From an uncultured Gammaproteobacteria bacterium (GTDB lineage Bacteria > Pseudomonadota > Gammaproteobacteria > SZUA-140), in the NCBI GenBank assembly GCA_945787585.1, contig CALZIG010000142.1, forward strand, positions 1 through 21,702: a stretch of 21,702 nucleotides of DNA, written 5' to 3'. The notes below the pieces were generated by a model that was not told the origin of the DNA, made no database searches, and saw nothing but the letters and a program-made list of their open reading frames with translations. The translations under genes were made by a program, and so were the position numbers. Below, piece by piece: positions 7,552 through 15,913 of the stretch. Each line of letters starts with the position of its first letter. Positions within the stretch are counted from its first letter, which is position 1.

Positions 7552-9051
7552 ATGAAGCAATCCCTACAGCTCCGGCTTGGTCAACAGCTAACGATGACGC
7601 CACAACTGCAGCAGGCAATACGCCTGTTGCAGTTATCGACGCTTGATCTTCAGGCCGAAATTCAGGAGGCTCTGGAGACTAATCCAATGCTGGAGCTGGC
7701 TGATGAAGGCGGTGATGAGAACGCCGCTAAAGAGACTGCCAGCGAAACGACCGGTGGTACTTCAGATGAGCCTGTGAATGACTCAAACGCGATTGATGCC
7801 GGTGTTGCGGGGGATAATGACGTTAGCACGCAACTTTCTGATGCACTGCCCGATGAATTGCCGGTTGATAGTTCGTGGGAAGATACCTATGACAGTGTTA
7901 TGCCACAGACATCTTCAAGTGCTATGCCTGAAAATAGCGATTATGAAAGTCAGGATGAATCGTCAGAAACACTGCAGGAGCATCTGTTGTGGCAGGCGCG
8001 CTTAACCGCATTTACTGATAAAGATATGGAGATTGCAGAGACGATTATCGATGCGATCGATGAGCAGGGATATCTCACTTGCTCTCTGGACGATATTTTT
8101 TCTGGTCTGCGTGAAGAGCTTGAAACGGAGATGGATGAAGTGGAGGCGGTGTTGCATTGCATCCATAATTTCGATCCCGTCGGTGTGGGCGCACGTAACC
8201 TGCAGGAGTGTATGCAGGTGCAGTTACAGCACCTGAGTCCAGAGACCCCGTGGCTGGCAGAGGCGCGCAAATTGATTATGGATCACATCAAGTTGCTGGG
8301 GACACGTGATTACACACAGATCATGCGACGTATGAAATGCACCCAGGAAGAACTCAAATCGATCATGGCGCTGGTACAGACGCTCAATCCTCGGCCGGGG
8401 GATGCGATTGCTTCAAAGCATGCTGAATATGTGGTGCCGGATGTGATCGTAAAAAAGGATAATGGCGCGTGGCGGGTAGAGTTGAATGTAGAGGCATTGC
8501 CACGTGTGCGTGTCAATAATGGCTATGCCGGACTGGTTAAACGTGCGGATAATAGCGCCGACAACACCTATCTTAAAAATCATTTGCAGGAGGCGCGGTG
8601 GTTTATTAAAAGCCTGCAGAGTCGCAATGAAACACTGCTTAAAGTGGCCACCTGTATCGTGGAACGCCAGCGCGGTTTTCTGGAGCATGGTGAAGAGGCG
8701 ATGAAGGCGTTGGTATTGCACGATGTGGCCGAGGTGGTCGAAATGCATGAATCAACCATTTCACGGGTGACGACGCAGAAGTATATGCACACCCCGCGCG
8801 GCATTTTTGAATTGAAGTATTTCTTTTCCAGTCACGTGGGCACGGCGAGTGGCGGTGAGTGTTCCGCGACGGCCATTCGTGCATTGATCAAAAAGCTGGT
8901 GGCGGCAGAGAATCCGGCCAAGCCGCTCAGCGACAGTAAAATTTCACAGATACTTGAAGAACAGGGGATTAATGTTGCGCGTAGGACGATTGCAAAGTAC
9001 CGCGAGTCAATATCAGTCCTTTCATCAAGTGAGCGTAAACGTTTGACATAA
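7552..9051 (+). CDS. rpoN: RNA polymerase sigma-54 factor
   Basis: Sigma-54 directs RNA polymerase to -24/-12 promoters that need AAA+ activators. The 499-residue protein (E. coli 477) begins with the Gln/Leu-rich region I ([20 protein letters not shown], 8-27, and later [10 protein letters not shown]). A long acidic region II (about 50-145, many Asp and Glu) follows, longer than in E. coli and accounting for the extra length. The core-binding region is next, then a helix-turn-helix around 391-410 ([20 protein letters not shown]). The diagnostic RpoN box [10 protein letters not shown] is at 476-485. It sits in the conserved lptB-rpoN-hpf-ptsN order, where the PTS proteins downstream often modulate sigma-54-dependent functions. 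A modest AGGA precedes the ATG. Confidence 0.97.
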   Translation: MKQSLQLRLGQQLTMTPQLQQAIRLLQLSTLDLQAEIQEALETNPMLELADEGGDENAAKETASETTGGTSDEPVNDSNAIDAGVAGDNDVSTQLSDALPDELPVDSSWEDTYDSVMPQTSSSAMPENSDYESQDESSETLQEHLLWQARLTAFTDKDMEIAETIIDAIDEQGYLTCSLDDIFSGLREELETEMDEVEAVLHCIHNFDPVGVGARNLQECMQVQLQHLSPETPWLAEARKLIMDHIKLLGTRDYTQIMRRMKCTQEELKSIMALVQTLNPRPGDAIASKHAEYVVPDVIVKKDNGAWRVELNVEALPRVRVNNGYAGLVKRADNSADNTYLKNHLQEARWFIKSLQSRNETLLKVATCIVERQRGFLEHGEEAMKALVLHDVAEVVEMHESTISRVTTQKYMHTPRGIFELKYFFSSHVGTASGGECSATAIRALIKKLVAAENPAKPLSDSKISQILEEQGINVARRTIAKYRESISVLSSSERKRLT

Positions 9052-9065
9052 CATCGAGGTATATA

Positions 9066-9425
9066 ATGCAAATAAATCTGACAGGACATCATGTAGACAT
9101 CACTCCAGCGCTGCGTAGCTATGTAAATGAGAAGCTGGAAAGGCTTGCACGTCACTCTGATAGCATCGGTAATGTGCATGTCGTGCTGACAGTAGAAAGT
9201 ACGGTGCAGAAGGCTGAGGCGACCATGCATCTGAGCGGTGCGGATCTGTTTGCTGATGCGGAGAATGAGAACATGTATGCAGCGATTGATGCGCTGACAG
9301 ATAAGCTTGATCGTCAGGTGATTAAGCATAAAGAAAAACGTAAAGATCATCGCGGGCGTCAAAAAGGTATCCCTGTTCAGGGTGCGACTGAAGAAGCGGT
9401 GCAAGATTTTATCGAACCTGAATAA
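9066..9425 (+). CDS. hpf: Ribosome hibernation promoting factor, short form
   Basis: This 119-residue protein opens with MQINLTGHHVDITPALRSYVNEKLERL, the standard start of the HPF/RaiA (sigma-54 modulation protein, S30AE) family, and has a basic stretch IKHKEKRKDHRGRQK (about 90-104) that contacts rRNA. Family members bind the 30S decoding region in stationary phase and promote 100S dimers (HPF) or block them (RaiA). It lacks the long C-terminal dimerisation domain of long HPF (about 190 residues) but has an acidic tail beyond the 95-residue E. coli HPF. The rpoN-hpf-ptsN position favours HPF over RaiA. It starts 14 bp after rpoN behind a GAGGT Shine-Dalgarno. Confidence 0.93.
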   Translation: MQINLTGHHVDITPALRSYVNEKLERLARHSDSIGNVHVVLTVESTVQKAEATMHLSGADLFADAENENMYAAIDALTDKLDRQVIKHKEKRKDHRGRQKGIPVQGATEEAVQDFIEPE

Positions 9426-9427
9426 CG

Positions 9428-9448
9428 CACTGTACAGTGAGCAATTGC
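9428..9448. repeat. Two adjacent perfect palindromes between hpf and ptsN
   Basis: CACTGTACAGTG (9428-9439) is a perfect 12-bp palindrome, followed after one base by the perfect 8-bp palindrome GCAATTGC (9441-9448). Both lie in the 41-bp hpf-ptsN gap. There is no T-run. The core CTGTACAG is not a LexA box, which needs an 8-bp spacer between CTGT and ACAG. An operator or an mRNA-processing hairpin is possible; function unknown. Confidence 0.4.
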
Positions 9449-9466
9449 GTCTGGAACTAAACAAGC

Positions 9467-9958
9467 ATGGAAATAAACGAAGTATTTTCCCCTGAGTGTG
9501 TTATTGCTCAGAAAAAGATTGGCAGTAAAAAACGTGCGCTGGAGCGACTGAGCGATATGCTCGTTAGCGCATCATCCGGCCTGACTCAGACAGAAGTGTT
9601 TGAGGCGTTGGTGGGGCGTGAACGCCTCGGTAGTACTGGGCTGGGTCATGGGGCCGCCATTCCCCACGGTCGGCTTAAAGCGGTGGAGCGTCCCGTGTGT
9701 GCTTTTTTACAACTCAAAGCCGGGGTGGACTTTGATGCCGTTGATGGCCAGCCGGTTGATTTGATTTGTGCATTGCTAGTGCCTGAGGAGTCGACTAACG
9801 AGCACCTTGAGTTGTTGGCAATGCTGGCTGAAATCTTTGGTGATGAGCAGTTTTGCCAGCAGTTAAGGGCCTCGCAGAGCGATGCTGAGCTGTATCAGTT
9901 ATTGATGCAGTGGCGTTCAGGTTATGAAGCGGATCAACAAGCGCGGCCCTGCGCATAG
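9467..9958 (+). CDS. ptsN: PTS IIA-like nitrogen-regulatory protein PtsN (EIIA-Ntr)
   Basis: PtsN is a phospho-accepting regulator, not a sugar transporter component; in other proteobacteria it controls K+ transport, sensor kinases and sigma-54-linked metabolism according to its phosphorylation. The 163-residue product has the fructose/mannitol-type EIIA fold. The active-site motif GHGAAIPHGRL contains H67, aligned with phosphorylated His73 of E. coli PtsN, and VDFDAVDGQPVDLICALLVP (about 77-96) is a typical EIIA segment. It follows hpf by 41 bp and precedes hprK by 5 bp. The likely phosphate donor is the HPr encoded 2.2 kb downstream, since no separate NPr or GAF-containing EI-Ntr is present here. 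Confidence 0.95.
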   Translation: MEINEVFSPECVIAQKKIGSKKRALERLSDMLVSASSGLTQTEVFEALVGRERLGSTGLGHGAAIPHGRLKAVERPVCAFLQLKAGVDFDAVDGQPVDLICALLVPEESTNEHLELLAMLAEIFGDEQFCQQLRASQSDAELYQLLMQWRSGYEADQQARPCA

Positions 9959-9963
9959 TCGAT

Positions 9964-10914
9964 ATGGATAGACCACTGACTGTCAATCAACTGTTTGATA
10001 GTCATGCTGAAAAGCTGGCGCTGGAATGGCTGGCAGGGCGTGCTGGCGAGTCGAAGGAGATCCAGTTTACACTGGATGTCAGTGGTAAACGCGGATATGC
10101 AGAGATGCCATTAATCGGGCATCTAAACCTGATTCAACCCAATCGCATTCAAGTATTGGGTATCACAGAGCTACATCACCTTGAGTCGCTCGGTAAGAAC
10201 TCATACCATGATGCACTGACCATGTTGTTTGATGAGATGCCTGCTTTTATTATTGTGGCTGACGGCGCGGAGGCCACGGAAGACCTGCGGCTACGGGCAG
10301 AACAGTCATCGATCGCGCTGTTTTCTTCACGTCTTGGTAGCGATAAACTCATCGAACTTCTGCACTATGATCTAACGGGGCTATTGGCCGCGTCTAAAAC
10401 ATTGCATGGCGTGTTTATGGAAGTGCGTGGGTTGGGTGTATTACTGACAGGTGAGAGTGGCGTGGGTAAAAGTGAGCTGGCGCTGGAGCTGATTACGCGC
10501 GGCCACCGCCTGATTGCGGACGACGCACCAGAGTTTTCACGCGTGGCGCCAGATGTCATCCGAGGGACCTGCCCGGAGTTTTTACAGGGCTTCCTCGAAG
10601 TGCGCGGGTTAGGGGTGTTAAATATTCGTGCGATGTATGGTGACAGCTCGATCAAAAAAGATAAAAATCTACGCCTAATCGTACACCTCAAGCCTATCGA
10701 TGATGCTGATGTGCGCAATATCGACAGATTAGTGGGCAGTCAACTGAATGAAATGGTGCTTGATGTGGCCATTCCTCAGGTGATTTTACCCGTGGCGCCA
10801 GGGCGCGATCTGGCACTGTTGATTGAGGCCGCTGTACGTAATCATATACTGCGCTTAAGTGGCTATGATGCCGCGCAGGATTTTATTCAACGACAGAAAA
10901 AATTTTTCTGTTAG
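9964..10914 (+). CDS. hprK: HPr kinase/phosphorylase
   Basis: HprK/P is a bifunctional enzyme that phosphorylates HPr on Ser46 with ATP or PPi and removes that phosphate with Pi. The 316-residue protein has a variable N-terminal domain (1-130), then the catalytic P-loop GESGVGKS (163-170), the upstream H149 in LHGVFMEV, RGHRLIADD (179-187), and the HprK-specific signature LEVRGLGVLNIR (211-222). The presence of Ser46 in the HPr encoded nearby makes it a matched kinase-substrate pair. In proteobacteria the pair is found near rpoN/ptsN and lacks the CcpA-type catabolite control of Firmicutes, so its output here is not known. It starts 5 bp after ptsN. Confidence 0.96.
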   Translation: MDRPLTVNQLFDSHAEKLALEWLAGRAGESKEIQFTLDVSGKRGYAEMPLIGHLNLIQPNRIQVLGITELHHLESLGKNSYHDALTMLFDEMPAFIIVADGAEATEDLRLRAEQSSIALFSSRLGSDKLIELLHYDLTGLLAASKTLHGVFMEVRGLGVLLTGESGVGKSELALELITRGHRLIADDAPEFSRVAPDVIRGTCPEFLQGFLEVRGLGVLNIRAMYGDSSIKKDKNLRLIVHLKPIDDADVRNIDRLVGSQLNEMVLDVAIPQVILPVAPGRDLALLIEAAVRNHILRLSGYDAAQDFIQRQKKFFC

Positions 10915-10922
10915 GGGTACCT

Positions 10923-11783
10923 ATGAAGTTGTTGGTGTTGAGTGGGCTTTCCGGAGCGGGAAAAAGTATCGCGTTGCAGGCCCTGGAAGACCTGAGTTAT
11001 TACTGTGTTGATAACCTGCCAATCGCACTGTTACCCGGCTTTGTTGTGCAGATGACAGCGATGGAAGGGCGACAGGCCGTAAAAGATATTGCGGTCGGCG
11101 TTGATGCGCGCAATATGATCGATGACCTGCAAAACTTTCGATCGATTCTCGATAATATTAAAGCGCAGGGCATTACCTGTGAAGTTATCTTTATTGTGGC
11201 TAGCGATAATGCCTTGATCAAACGTTTCAGTGAAACCCGTCGTAAACATCCGTTAACCAATGATCGGATTCCATTGATTGAAGCGATTGCCGCGGAACGC
11301 CATCTGCTCACCCCGATTGCAGATTGCGCCGATCTGCAGATAGACACCAGTCACACCAACGTTCACCAGTTGCGTGATCAGATACGTGAACGAGTCGGAA
11401 GGAATGCGAGTCCGGCGTTGTCGTTACAGTTTCTTTCGTTTGGTTTTAAATATGGTCACCCTATCGATGCGGACTTTGTGTTTGATGTGCGCTGCCTGCC
11501 AAACCCGCATTGGGACCCTAAACTGCGATTACAGACAGGGCGCGATAAAGATGTGATCGAATTTCTCCAGCAGCAGGCGGTAGCAAAAGAGATGCTGGAT
11601 GACATTACCCGCTTTGTTGAGCGCTGGGTGCCCAACTTCGAAGCGGAAAATCGTAGTTATTTAACCGTCGCGGTCGGGTGTACCGGTGGGCAGCACCGTT
11701 CCGTCTACCTTACCGAAGCACTGGGGGCTCATTTTCGTCAGCAAAGAGATGGCGTGTTGATTCGTCACCGAGAGCTGTCATGA
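10923..11783 (+). CDS. rapZ: RNase adapter / nucleotide-binding protein RapZ (YvcJ family)
   Basis: This 286-residue P-loop protein has Walker A GLSGAGKS (8-15), an N-terminal kinase-like domain and the conserved C-terminal domain with DVRCLPNPHW and VGCTGGQHRSV (about 253-263). In E. coli RapZ presents the small RNA GlmZ to RNase E and senses glucosamine-6-phosphate. The E. coli tail, as I recall it, ends RHRTLEKRKP, with K270, K281, R282 and K283 needed for RNA binding. Here the protein ends GVLIRHRELS: the KRK cluster is missing and the position aligned with K270 is Asp276. Enteric-style GlmZ binding is therefore doubtful. It begins 8 bp after hprK and overlaps the next gene by four bases (ATGA). 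Confidence 0.94.
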   Translation: MKLLVLSGLSGAGKSIALQALEDLSYYCVDNLPIALLPGFVVQMTAMEGRQAVKDIAVGVDARNMIDDLQNFRSILDNIKAQGITCEVIFIVASDNALIKRFSETRRKHPLTNDRIPLIEAIAAERHLLTPIADCADLQIDTSHTNVHQLRDQIRERVGRNASPALSLQFLSFGFKYGHPIDADFVFDVRCLPNPHWDPKLRLQTGRDKDVIEFLQQQAVAKEMLDDITRFVERWVPNFEAENRSYLTVAVGCTGGQHRSVYLTEALGAHFRQQRDGVLIRHRELS

Positions 11784-12181
11784 GTGTGGGGCTACTGATC
11801 ATCACGCATGGTCAGGTGGGACGTGCCCTGCTGGAGTCCGCGGATGCGATGTTGAATGGACAACCGTTACAGACGGAGGTGGTAACGGTCTCTAATCAGT
11901 GTGACCCGGATGTCATCACGCGGCAGGTCAGTGACGCCATTGTTAAGCTGAATCAGGGCGACGGGGTATTGCTACTGACAGATATCTATGGCGCCACGCC
12001 GAGTAATATCGCAATGAAGTTTCAGAATGATGAAACGCGGGTGATGGTTGTATCGGGCGTAAATTTACCGATGTTGATTCGTGTCCTGAACTACCCGGAG
12101 CTGAGTATCGAGCAGTTGCTGGCAAAGGCGTTAAGTGGTGGGCGCGACGGTGTCTTCCGCTGTCAGCAAGAAGAAGATTGA
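11780..12181 (+). CDS. PTS EIIA component, mannose/sorbose type
   Basis: This 133-residue protein matches the EIIA-Man fold. It begins MSVGLLIITHGQVGRALLES, in which H10 is the expected phosphorylation site, and contains VLLLTDIYGATPSNIAM and VMVVSGVNLPMLIRVLNY, both characteristic of the family. Its ATG overlaps the rapZ stop by four bases, so an open stretch of the same frame further upstream inside rapZ is not the real N-terminus. It is a stand-alone IIA without IIB, IIC or IID partners in the window. Such orphan EIIA proteins beside ptsH and ptsI in proteobacteria are thought to be regulatory. The stop lies 5 bp before the HPr ATG. Confidence 0.93.
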   Translation: MSVGLLIITHGQVGRALLESADAMLNGQPLQTEVVTVSNQCDPDVITRQVSDAIVKLNQGDGVLLLTDIYGATPSNIAMKFQNDETRVMVVSGVNLPMLIRVLNYPELSIEQLLAKALSGGRDGVFRCQQEED

Positions 12182-12186
12182 CGGTT

Positions 12187-12456
12187 ATGGTAAGTGCCGA
12201 GATTGATATCATCAATAAACTGGGGCTGCATGCGCGCGCAGCAACCAAGTTTGTTACGCTGGCCTCCAGTTTTAACAGTAATATCAGCGTCAAGCGCGGT
12301 AGTCGTTGTGTGAATGGTAAAAGCATTATGGGTGTCATGATGCTAGCGGCTGCCAATGGATCACAGATAGAAGTGATCGTTGAAGGTGAAGACGAAACGC
12401 AAGCGTTAGCACAGATTCAACAATTGATTGCGGAGCGATTTGGTGAAGAAGCGTAG
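12187..12456 (+). CDS. ptsH: Phosphocarrier protein HPr
   Basis: HPr relays phosphate from enzyme I to EIIA proteins. Starting at ATG 12187 the 89-residue product has H15 in KLGLHARAA (phosphorylated by EI) and S46 in GKSIMGVMML (the HprK/P target), both at canonical numbering. That supports this start over an in-frame TTG at 12178. Having an intact Ser46 motif together with hprK upstream indicates two separate phosphorylation inputs. It could equally be called an NPr, since the only EIIA partners visible are PtsN and the Man-type IIA. Spacing on both sides implies one operon with the IIA gene and ptsI. Confidence 0.95.
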   Translation: MVSAEIDIINKLGLHARAATKFVTLASSFNSNISVKRGSRCVNGKSIMGVMMLAAANGSQIEVIVEGEDETQALAQIQQLIAERFGEEA

Positions 12457-12538
12457 TGATAGTTAGTATCAGAATAATTTTTTAACGTAACTGAGTGGAA
12501 AGATAGTGATCAAGCAATAATCTGGAGTCAATGGGTTT

Positions 12539-14278
12539 ATGGCGTTAATGCTGAGCGGTATCGGTGTTTCAAGAGGCGTTGCGATCGGGCCTTGCCAGAT
12601 TTTTCGCCGTGATGAAATTGAGATACTGGAGTATGCCATCCCTCGGTCACTATTGATGGATGAAGTGGCTCGCTTCGAAGCCGCAATATTAAAAGCTAAA
12701 CAACAACTCAGGCAGATCCGTCAGCAGATCCCTGCCGATACCAGCGCTGAAATCACAGCCTTTATTGATGCGCATCTGTTAATGGTCGAAGACGAAGTAT
12801 TGAGTCGCGCACCGATAAACTTGATCAAACGTCTGCAATGTAATGCCGAATGGGCCTTGAAGTCACAGCGTGATGCGTTAGTCACGGTGTTCGATGTGAT
12901 GGATGACCCCTATCTAAAAACGCGCTGCGACGATATTGATCATGTCGTGAATCGTATTCAACGTATTTTGCTGAGCCACTCGGACCACATGCATGAAGCG
13001 TTATTGCAGCAATCCAGAGGTAGCATCATCGTGTCTGATCAACTCTCTCCCGCTGATATATTACAGATGTATCAGCGCGGCGTGATTGCCTTTATCACAG
13101 AAGATGGGGCCACCAATTCGCACACTGCTATTCTGGCGCGCAGCCTTGGAATTCCGACGGTAGTGGGGGTGCATCATGCCTGTGATTATTTGATGCAAAG
13201 TGAGTCTCTGGTAGTGGATGGTCGTTATGGCATTGCGATTGCGTCACCAGACAATAGTGAGTTGGATTTTTATCAAGACTGTATTGAGCACGATCTTGCA
13301 CGCACTAACGCATTAAAAAAACTGGATGGTCTACCAGCTGTCACTCTGGATGGTTGTGGTATTCGTTTAATGGTTAACCTTGAGCTGGCGGAAGAGATCG
13401 CGAATGTGACACAGTTCGATGCGGATGGTGTGGGACTACTACGGACTGAAATGCTATTTATGAATCGCAGCGCCCCCCCCGACGAAGAAGAGCAATACCA
13501 GTTTTATGCACGCCTGATTCGCGCCTTTAAAGGGCGGCCGGTGACGATACGCACACTTGATATCGGTGCGGATAAGCAACTCAGTATTGATCTGTTAGAT
13601 GGACATTCCTGTGCAAATCCAGCGCTGGGATTACGCGCTATTCGATTATGCCTAAAAGAACCGAGACTATTTTTACCGCAGTTACGTGCCATCCTCCGAG
13701 CGTCGGCGTTAGGTCCGATACGAATGATGGTACCGATGTTGTCGAACATGCACGAAGTACAGCAACTTAAACAGTTGGTGAGAATGAGTAAAGCGGTGCT
13801 GCGCGAAAAAGGGCAATCGTTTGATGAGGCGATGCCCCTTGGTGCAATGATCGAAGTGCCGGCCGCCGCCATTTCGGCAGCATATTTTGCGCAACAGTTC
13901 GACTTTCTTTCGATCGGCACCAATGACCTGATTCAGTACACCCTTGCAACTGATCGTATGGATGCCGAGGCCGGGTATCTCTATGACCCGCTGCACCCCG
14001 CCGTTTTACGCTTAATTAGTCTGACCATAGAGGCTGGAGTGCGTTATGGTACCCCCGTGTCGATGTGTGGTGAGATGGCGGGCGACCCGCGTTTTACTGC
14101 ACTGCTGCTGGGGATGGGTTTGCGCGAGTTTAGTATGCATGCCGTAATGCTGTCTGAGGTAAAGAGTGTTATCAATCGTAGTGATGTTGCATTATTATCG
14201 ACGCAGGTCGAAGCGCTCCTTAAATTGTATGAGTCGGAAGCGATTAACACTGCGGTTGAAGCACTTAACGTGCATTGA
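12539..14278 (+). CDS. ptsI: Phosphoenolpyruvate-protein phosphotransferase (PTS enzyme I)
   Basis: Enzyme I autophosphorylates from PEP and passes the phosphate to HPr. The 579-residue length is that of a plain EI (E. coli 575), with no N-terminal GAF domain, so it is not an EI-Ntr (PtsP). The N-terminal HPr-binding region (1-150) precedes the phosphohistidine motif DGATNSHTAILARSLGIPTV (189-208) with H195. The C-terminal PEP-binding TIM barrel shows GVGLLRTEMLFM (297-308), DFLSIGTNDLIQYTLATDR (455-473) and the catalytic C510 in SMCGEMAGD. The 82-bp spacer after ptsH contains a weak hairpin (TGATA/TATCA, 12457-12471) and a T6 run, which might reduce read-through. GGAG lies 11 nt before the ATG. 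Confidence 0.97.
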   Translation: MALMLSGIGVSRGVAIGPCQIFRRDEIEILEYAIPRSLLMDEVARFEAAILKAKQQLRQIRQQIPADTSAEITAFIDAHLLMVEDEVLSRAPINLIKRLQCNAEWALKSQRDALVTVFDVMDDPYLKTRCDDIDHVVNRIQRILLSHSDHMHEALLQQSRGSIIVSDQLSPADILQMYQRGVIAFITEDGATNSHTAILARSLGIPTVVGVHHACDYLMQSESLVVDGRYGIAIASPDNSELDFYQDCIEHDLARTNALKKLDGLPAVTLDGCGIRLMVNLELAEEIANVTQFDADGVGLLRTEMLFMNRSAPPDEEEQYQFYARLIRAFKGRPVTIRTLDIGADKQLSIDLLDGHSCANPALGLRAIRLCLKEPRLFLPQLRAILRASALGPIRMMVPMLSNMHEVQQLKQLVRMSKAVLREKGQSFDEAMPLGAMIEVPAAAISAAYFAQQFDFLSIGTNDLIQYTLATDRMDAEAGYLYDPLHPAVLRLISLTIEAGVRYGTPVSMCGEMAGDPRFTALLLGMGLREFSMHAVMLSEVKSVINRSDVALLSTQVEALLKLYESEAINTAVEALNVH

Positions 14279-14354
14279 TGTGACTAGTTGTAAATACGTA
14301 AGGTGTTGGTAGCGTCAGCCTTATATCAAAAACTTTTCCATTCTGTAGTGCTTT

Positions 14355-14374
14355 TACTTAAACTTGTTTAAGTA
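14355..14374. promoter_or_regulatory. Perfect 20-bp inverted repeat upstream of mgtE (candidate operator)
   Basis: TACTTAAAC and GTTTAAGTA are perfect 9-bp arms separated by TT, centred 31 bp before the mgtE ATG in the 117-bp ptsI-mgtE gap. The symmetry and AT-richness suit a dimeric repressor site better than a terminator, and no T-run follows. An alternative is a hairpin in the mgtE 5' leader. The regulator is unknown. Confidence 0.45.
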
Positions 14375-14395
14375 GTCAATGAACGAGATAGCGTA

Positions 14396-15754
14396 ATGCC
14401 AGAGAATATTGATCGCGAAAAACGCCAGCAACGGCTAGAACTCTTTAGCCAGGCGCTGGAATATGACACGCTGTCGAATGTGCGCGGCATGCTCAATCAC
14501 CTGCACCCTGCTGAAGTCGCTCACTTATTAGAATCGTTACCGCACCACGAGCGATCATTGTTATGGGATCTGCTCGACTCCGAGATTAACGGTGAAGTGC
14601 TACTGCATGTGAATGATGACCTGCGTGCCTCGCTGATTGGTGAGATGGGAGCCGATGAGCTGGTGGCGGCGACTGAAGGGCTGGACACCGATGATCTCGC
14701 TGACATTCTGCTCGACCTGCCTGCGGCGGTGATTGAAGAGGTGTTGCAGGCGATGGATGAGCAGAACCGCCATCGCCTTGAATCGGTGATGTTGTACCCT
14801 GAAGACACCGCTGGCGGCCTGATGAATGTCGACGCCATTACGGTGCGCCCGGATGTCACCCTCGATGTCGTACTACGTTACCTGCGGTTGCACGGCGAGA
14901 TGCCCGCGACGACCGATACGTTGTTTGTGGTTGAACGTGATGACCGCTATATTGGCCAATTGCCGCTGACGGTGTTGTTGACACAGCCATCGACAAAGAT
15001 GGTGCGCGACGTGATGTCGGATAAAGGTGAACGCATCCTTGCGGATATGGCGGCTACCGAGGTGGCGAGCCTGTTTGAACATCGCGATCTGGTCTCGGCA
15101 CCGGTCGTCGACGACGAGCATCGCCTGCTCGGGCGTATCACCATTGATGATGTCGTCGATGTCATTCGTGATGAGGCAGAACATTCGATGATGAGCATGG
15201 CCGGTCTCGATGAAGAGGTGGATATGTTTGCACCGGCAACTGTGAGCGCACGGCAACGTGGTGTCTGGCTGGGGGCCAATCTTATCACCGCGCTGCTTGC
15301 CTCATGGGTGATTGGTCTGTTTGATGCAACAATAGAACAAGTTGTGGCATTGGCGGTGCTAATGCCGATTGTGGCTAGCATGGGTGGCATTGCTGGTAGT
15401 CAGACACTCACATTGGTGATTCGTGGTATCGCTTTGGGGCAGATCGGACGTGCCAATGCGCGTCAGTTATTAATGAAAGAGATCACAATTGGTGTTCTCA
15501 ATGGTGCCCTGTGGTCGCTGGTTGTTGCCGCAGTGGCGATCCTGTGGTTTGGCAATTTTCAGATTGGCTGGGTGATTGGCGCTGCTATTATTGTTAATCT
15601 GCTCGTAGCTTCGATCGCGGGGGCCTGCATTCCATTGTTGCTCAAACGCATGGGTGCAGACCCAGCGCTCGGTGGTGGTGTCGTCTTGACGACAGTGACC
15701 GATGTGGTGGGTTTCTTCGTTTTTCTGGGGCTAGCTTCGGTGGTGTTACTGTAG
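14396..15754 (+). CDS. mgtE: Magnesium transporter MgtE
   Basis: MgtE is a dimeric inner-membrane Mg2+ channel gated by its cytosolic domains. The 452-residue protein shows the full architecture. An alpha-helical N domain (about 1-130) comes first. Two CBS domains follow (about 137-262), opening with YPEDTAGGLMN and including RDVMS and DDVVDVIRDEAE. A connecting plug helix precedes five transmembrane helices (about 286-452). Conserved membrane motifs are MGGIAGSQTL (329-338), ADPAL (421-425) and VTDVVGFFVF; D436 in the last probably corresponds to the pore aspartate of the family. It follows ptsI on the same strand and is the last gene of the plus-strand run. A 20-bp palindrome lies just upstream; a 12-bp palindrome TTGCTTAAGCAA (15781-15792) lies downstream without a T-run. 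Confidence 0.96.
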   Translation: MPENIDREKRQQRLELFSQALEYDTLSNVRGMLNHLHPAEVAHLLESLPHHERSLLWDLLDSEINGEVLLHVNDDLRASLIGEMGADELVAATEGLDTDDLADILLDLPAAVIEEVLQAMDEQNRHRLESVMLYPEDTAGGLMNVDAITVRPDVTLDVVLRYLRLHGEMPATTDTLFVVERDDRYIGQLPLTVLLTQPSTKMVRDVMSDKGERILADMAATEVASLFEHRDLVSAPVVDDEHRLLGRITIDDVVDVIRDEAEHSMMSMAGLDEEVDMFAPATVSARQRGVWLGANLITALLASWVIGLFDATIEQVVALAVLMPIVASMGGIAGSQTLTLVIRGIALGQIGRANARQLLMKEITIGVLNGALWSLVVAAVAILWFGNFQIGWVIGAAIIVNLLVASIAGACIPLLLKRMGADPALGGGVVLTTVTDVVGFFVFLGLASVVLL

Positions 15755-15913
15755 TTTCGGTTGCCTTATAAGCCAGCCGGTTGCTTAAGCAAGTGAAAAA
15801 TGTCGTTGTGAGTGTCGCGCGGCAATCTTAATGTTATCGATTGAGTAGAGAAATACCTTGTTGTTTGATGCCTCGCAACGGAAAATCAGAGGCTCTGTAG
15901 ATCAAGTTTGGCA

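Noticed and set aside
8832..9464. 210-codon minus-strand frame opposite rpoN and hpf
   Set aside because: It covers two clearly recognised plus-strand genes and has no recognisable protein features.
12539..14278. EI-Ntr (PtsP) identity for the enzyme I gene
   Set aside because: PtsP has an N-terminal GAF domain and is about 750 residues; this protein is 579 and starts directly with the EI domain.
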